NCBI GenBank assembly: GCA_003444595.1
Contig: DLUO01000085.1
Span: 2,188-9,883, forward strand
DNA: 7,696 nt
Direction of reading: 5' to 3'
Source of the DNA: Bacillota bacterium
Lineage (GTDB): Bacteria; Bacillota; Dethiobacteria; DTU022; UBA8154
Part shown: one piece after another, positions 5,711 to 7,696 of the stretch
Layout: every line of letters begins with the position of its first letter
Position numbering within the stretch: the first letter of the stretch is position 1
Made by a program: the position numbers and the translations under genes
The notes under the pieces: model-generated
What the model saw: only the letters and a program-made list of their open reading frames with translations
The model's database searches: none
What the model was told of the DNA's origin: nothing

Positions 5711-7120
5711 ATGAAAAAGGATAAGACTAACAACTTTGATGTCATTATTGTCGGAACAGGACCTTCCGGAATCTTTGCAGCGCTTACCCTGGCTGAAAAG
5801 GGACGTCACGTACTTATGCTGGAGAAGGGACTGGAGCTGAAAAACAGGGTTTGCTTAAAAAAAGACGGCTGGTGCCGGAATTGCCGGCCTTGCTCCGTAT
5901 TAAACGGGTGGGGCGGCGCCGGAGCCTTCAGCGACGGCAAACTGACACTGACGACAGGGTTTGGCGGTGTATTGCAGGATTATGTAGGCGAAGAAAGAAC
6001 AATAAAATTGATTGAACTGGTCGATTCAATATTTCTTTCTTATGGTGCCCCAAAAAAATTGTATGGAACGGAAGAGAAAGTTATCAAAAAGCTGCGTCGC
6101 CAGGCGGCAACTGCAGAGTTGCAGCTCAAGCCCGCATTGATCAGGCACCTTGGGACGGAAAACTGCTACAAGATCCTGGCCAGGATGAAAGCTTCCCTGG
6201 AAGAAAAAGTTCAGATTAACTTCCGCAGCACTGTCAGGCAAATTATCGCGGAAAATGGTCGCGTAAAGGGAGTTGTTCTGGAGAATGGAGAAGCGTACTA
6301 TGCGCCTTATGTTATCTGTGGGCCGGGGCGCGAAGGCGCACTGTGGCTTTATGAAGAAGCAAAGCGTCTCGGCTTAAAAATAAGCAGCAATCCCGTGGAT
6401 ATTGGGGTGCGCGTAGAGATTCCCGCCGGGGTTATGGAGCACATAACCTCTAAAGTATATGAGTCCAAGTTTATATACTATTCTCCCTCTTTTGATGACA
6501 AGGTGCGCACTTTCTGCATGAGTCCCCACGGGGAAGTGGTGATTGAGAACAGCGAAGGGGTAGTTACTGTTAACGGGCACAGCTACTGGGAAAAAGAGAG
6601 GCAGACGGAAAACACCAATTTTGCTCTCCTGGTAAGTAAAAATTTTACTGAACCTTTTGATGAACCTGTAAGATACGGGAGGAACATTGCCAGCCTGGCC
6701 AATATGCTGGGCGGAGGCGTTCTTGTCCAGAGGCTGGGTGATCTCCTTGCAGGGCGGCGTTCCACGCATGAGCGTCTGAGGAGGGGTCTTGTCAGGCCTA
6801 CCTTGAAGGAAGCAACCCCGGGCGATCTCAGCCTTGTTCTTCCCTATCGCTACCTGTGTTCCATCTTGGAGATGATGAAAGCGCTGGATGTTGTTGCTCC
6901 CGGGGTTTATTCACGGCATACCCTGCTCTACGGGGTAGAAGTAAAGTTTTATTCACAAAGGCTGGAGCTGACGCCTTACCTGGAAACGGGCATTAAAAAT
7001 TTATTTGCCATCGGTGACGGTGCAGGGATTACCCGGGGGTTGGTTCAGGCCTCCGCTTCGGGGATCCATGTCGGAGAGGAGATCAACCGCCGCTTTAACC
7101 GGGAGAGCGGCCTACTATAA
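5711..7120 (+). CDS. uncharacterised FAD-dependent dehydrogenase (COG2509-type) with four-cysteine cluster
   Basis: The product is a soluble flavoprotein of 469 residues. The N-terminal Rossmann motif is VIIVGTGPSG (11-20), with Glu38 at the end of the second strand for the FAD ribose. Cysteines 48, 55, 58 and 61 (C-x6-C-x2-C-x2-C) come next, followed directly by the family block NGWGGAGAFSDGKLTL (65-80). The C-terminal FAD motif is NLFAIGDGAG (430-439), followed by GLVQASASG. This arrangement is that of the family called uncharacterised FAD-dependent dehydrogenases (COG2509), as I remember it. The substrate is unknown; the cysteines could hold an iron-sulphur cluster or zinc, which is inference. 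The ATG at 5711 is the natural start, though its ribosome binding site is weak (GAGATGAG just upstream). It has its own likely promoter and lies 39 bases before purA, so the two may be co-transcribed. Confidence 0.85.
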   Translation: MKKDKTNNFDVIIVGTGPSGIFAALTLAEKGRHVLMLEKGLELKNRVCLKKDGWCRNCRPCSVLNGWGGAGAFSDGKLTLTTGFGGVLQDYVGEERTIKLIELVDSIFLSYGAPKKLYGTEEKVIKKLRRQAATAELQLKPALIRHLGTENCYKILARMKASLEEKVQINFRSTVRQIIAENGRVKGVVLENGEAYYAPYVICGPGREGALWLYEEAKRLGLKISSNPVDIGVRVEIPAGVMEHITSKVYESKFIYYSPSFDDKVRTFCMSPHGEVVIENSEGVVTVNGHSYWEKERQTENTNFALLVSKNFTEPFDEPVRYGRNIASLANMLGGGVLVQRLGDLLAGRRSTHERLRRGLVRPTLKEATPGDLSLVLPYRYLCSILEMMKALDVVAPGVYSRHTLLYGVEVKFYSQRLELTPYLETGIKNLFAIGDGAGITRGLVQASASGIHVGEEINRRFNRESGLL

Positions 7121-7159
7121 ACAATGATGCCATACTCATATTAAAAAGGTGGGTTCTAA

Positions 7160-7696
7160 ATGGAATATTCCATGCTTACAGTTGTCGGGAGCCAATGGGG
7201 TGACGAAGGAAAGGGTAAAATAACAGATTTTTTGGCGGAACAGGCCGATGTCATTGTACGCTACCAGGGAGGCCCCAATGCGGGTCACACCGTTATGGTT
7301 GGAGAAGAAATATTTAAGCTGCACCATCTTCCTTCCGGTATCCTTTATCCGGGTAAAACCTGTCTTCTCGGAAACGGAATGGTCCTGGATCCGGTGATTC
7401 TGCAATCTGAACTGGACGATTTAAAGGAGCGCGGTGTCTTTCCGGAGAAACTTTTCATCAGCGACAGAGCTCATTTAATCATGCCTTACCATAAAAAACT
7501 TGATGAACTGGAGGAAAAGGCCCGGAGTGGCCGTCAAATAGGCACCACAGGGCGTGGTATCGGTCCTGCCTATGTGGACAAGATATCCCGTCAGGGGTTG
7601 CGTAGCGGTGACCTCCTAAATGAAAAGGAGCTCATAAAAAAATTGGACTTTATTTTACGGCAAAAGAATGAAATTTTTACCAGGTTCTATGGCGAG
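7160..7696 (+). CDS. purA: adenylosuccinate synthetase, N-terminal part
   Basis: PurA joins IMP and aspartate using GTP, the first committed step from IMP to AMP. Only 179 codons are inside the window; the family has roughly 425-430 residues, so the GTP-binding C-terminal part is missing because of the window edge, not because of damage. Visible motifs are GSQWGDEGKGK (10-20) with catalytic Asp15, the NAGHTV loop (40-45) with catalytic His43, and GTTGRGIGPAY (128-138) of the IMP site, followed by Arg144 and GLRSGDLL. The ATG at 7160 is preceded by AAAGGTGG (7145-7152) at 7 bases, which favours it over the ATG at 7172. In B. subtilis purA also follows rplI and the helicase gene; here the FAD dehydrogenase gene is inserted between dnaB and purA. 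Confidence 0.97.
   Translation, partial: MEYSMLTVVGSQWGDEGKGKITDFLAEQADVIVRYQGGPNAGHTVMVGEEIFKLHHLPSGILYPGKTCLLGNGMVLDPVILQSELDDLKERGVFPEKLFISDRAHLIMPYHKKLDELEEKARSGRQIGTTGRGIGPAYVDKISRQGLRSGDLLNEKELIKKLDFILRQKNEIFTRFYGE

Overview
The window looks like chromosomal DNA of an endospore-forming Bacillota of class Clostridia, possibly related to the Desulfotomaculum/Pelotomaculum group (a guess from gene order and protein style, not proven). All genes lie on the plus strand. The core order rpsF-ssb-rpsR ... rplI-(lonC)-dnaB ... purA is the conserved neighbourhood that flanks the replication origin in Bacillus and many Clostridia. The spore-former type Lon protease LonC between rplI and dnaB points to Clostridia.

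Region 1-1362 is a compact operon. A strong sigma-A-like promoter (extended -10) at 98-126 is followed by a short leader that can fold so as to cover the rpsF Shine-Dalgarno sequence; this fits an S6:S18 autoregulatory leader. The genes for ribosomal protein S6, single-stranded DNA-binding protein and ribosomal protein S18 follow, and an intrinsic terminator closes the unit at 1331-1362.

Region 1363-5623 is a second co-directional unit: a small MazG-like protein, ribosomal protein L9, LonC protease and the replicative helicase DnaB. No terminator is visible inside it, and lonC and dnaB overlap by 8 bases. The start of lonC is odd: a very strong Shine-Dalgarno sequence has no start codon at the right distance. 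The yybS-gdpP pair that separates rpsR from rplI in Bacillus subtilis is not here.

Region 5624-7696 begins with a promoter with a perfect -35 box overlapped by an inverted repeat. An uncharacterised FAD-dependent dehydrogenase (COG2509 type) with a four-cysteine cluster follows. Last comes the first 179 codons of purA (adenylosuccinate synthetase), which runs off the window.

Functionally this is mostly housekeeping: translation (S6, S18, L9), replication (SSB, DnaB), purine synthesis (PurA) and protein quality control (LonC). No RNA gene, mobile element, CRISPR array or clear horizontal island was seen. The less explained parts are the FAD enzyme with its cysteine cluster and possible operator, the MazG-like protein, and the start region of lonC. 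I do not see a clearly new multi-gene system.
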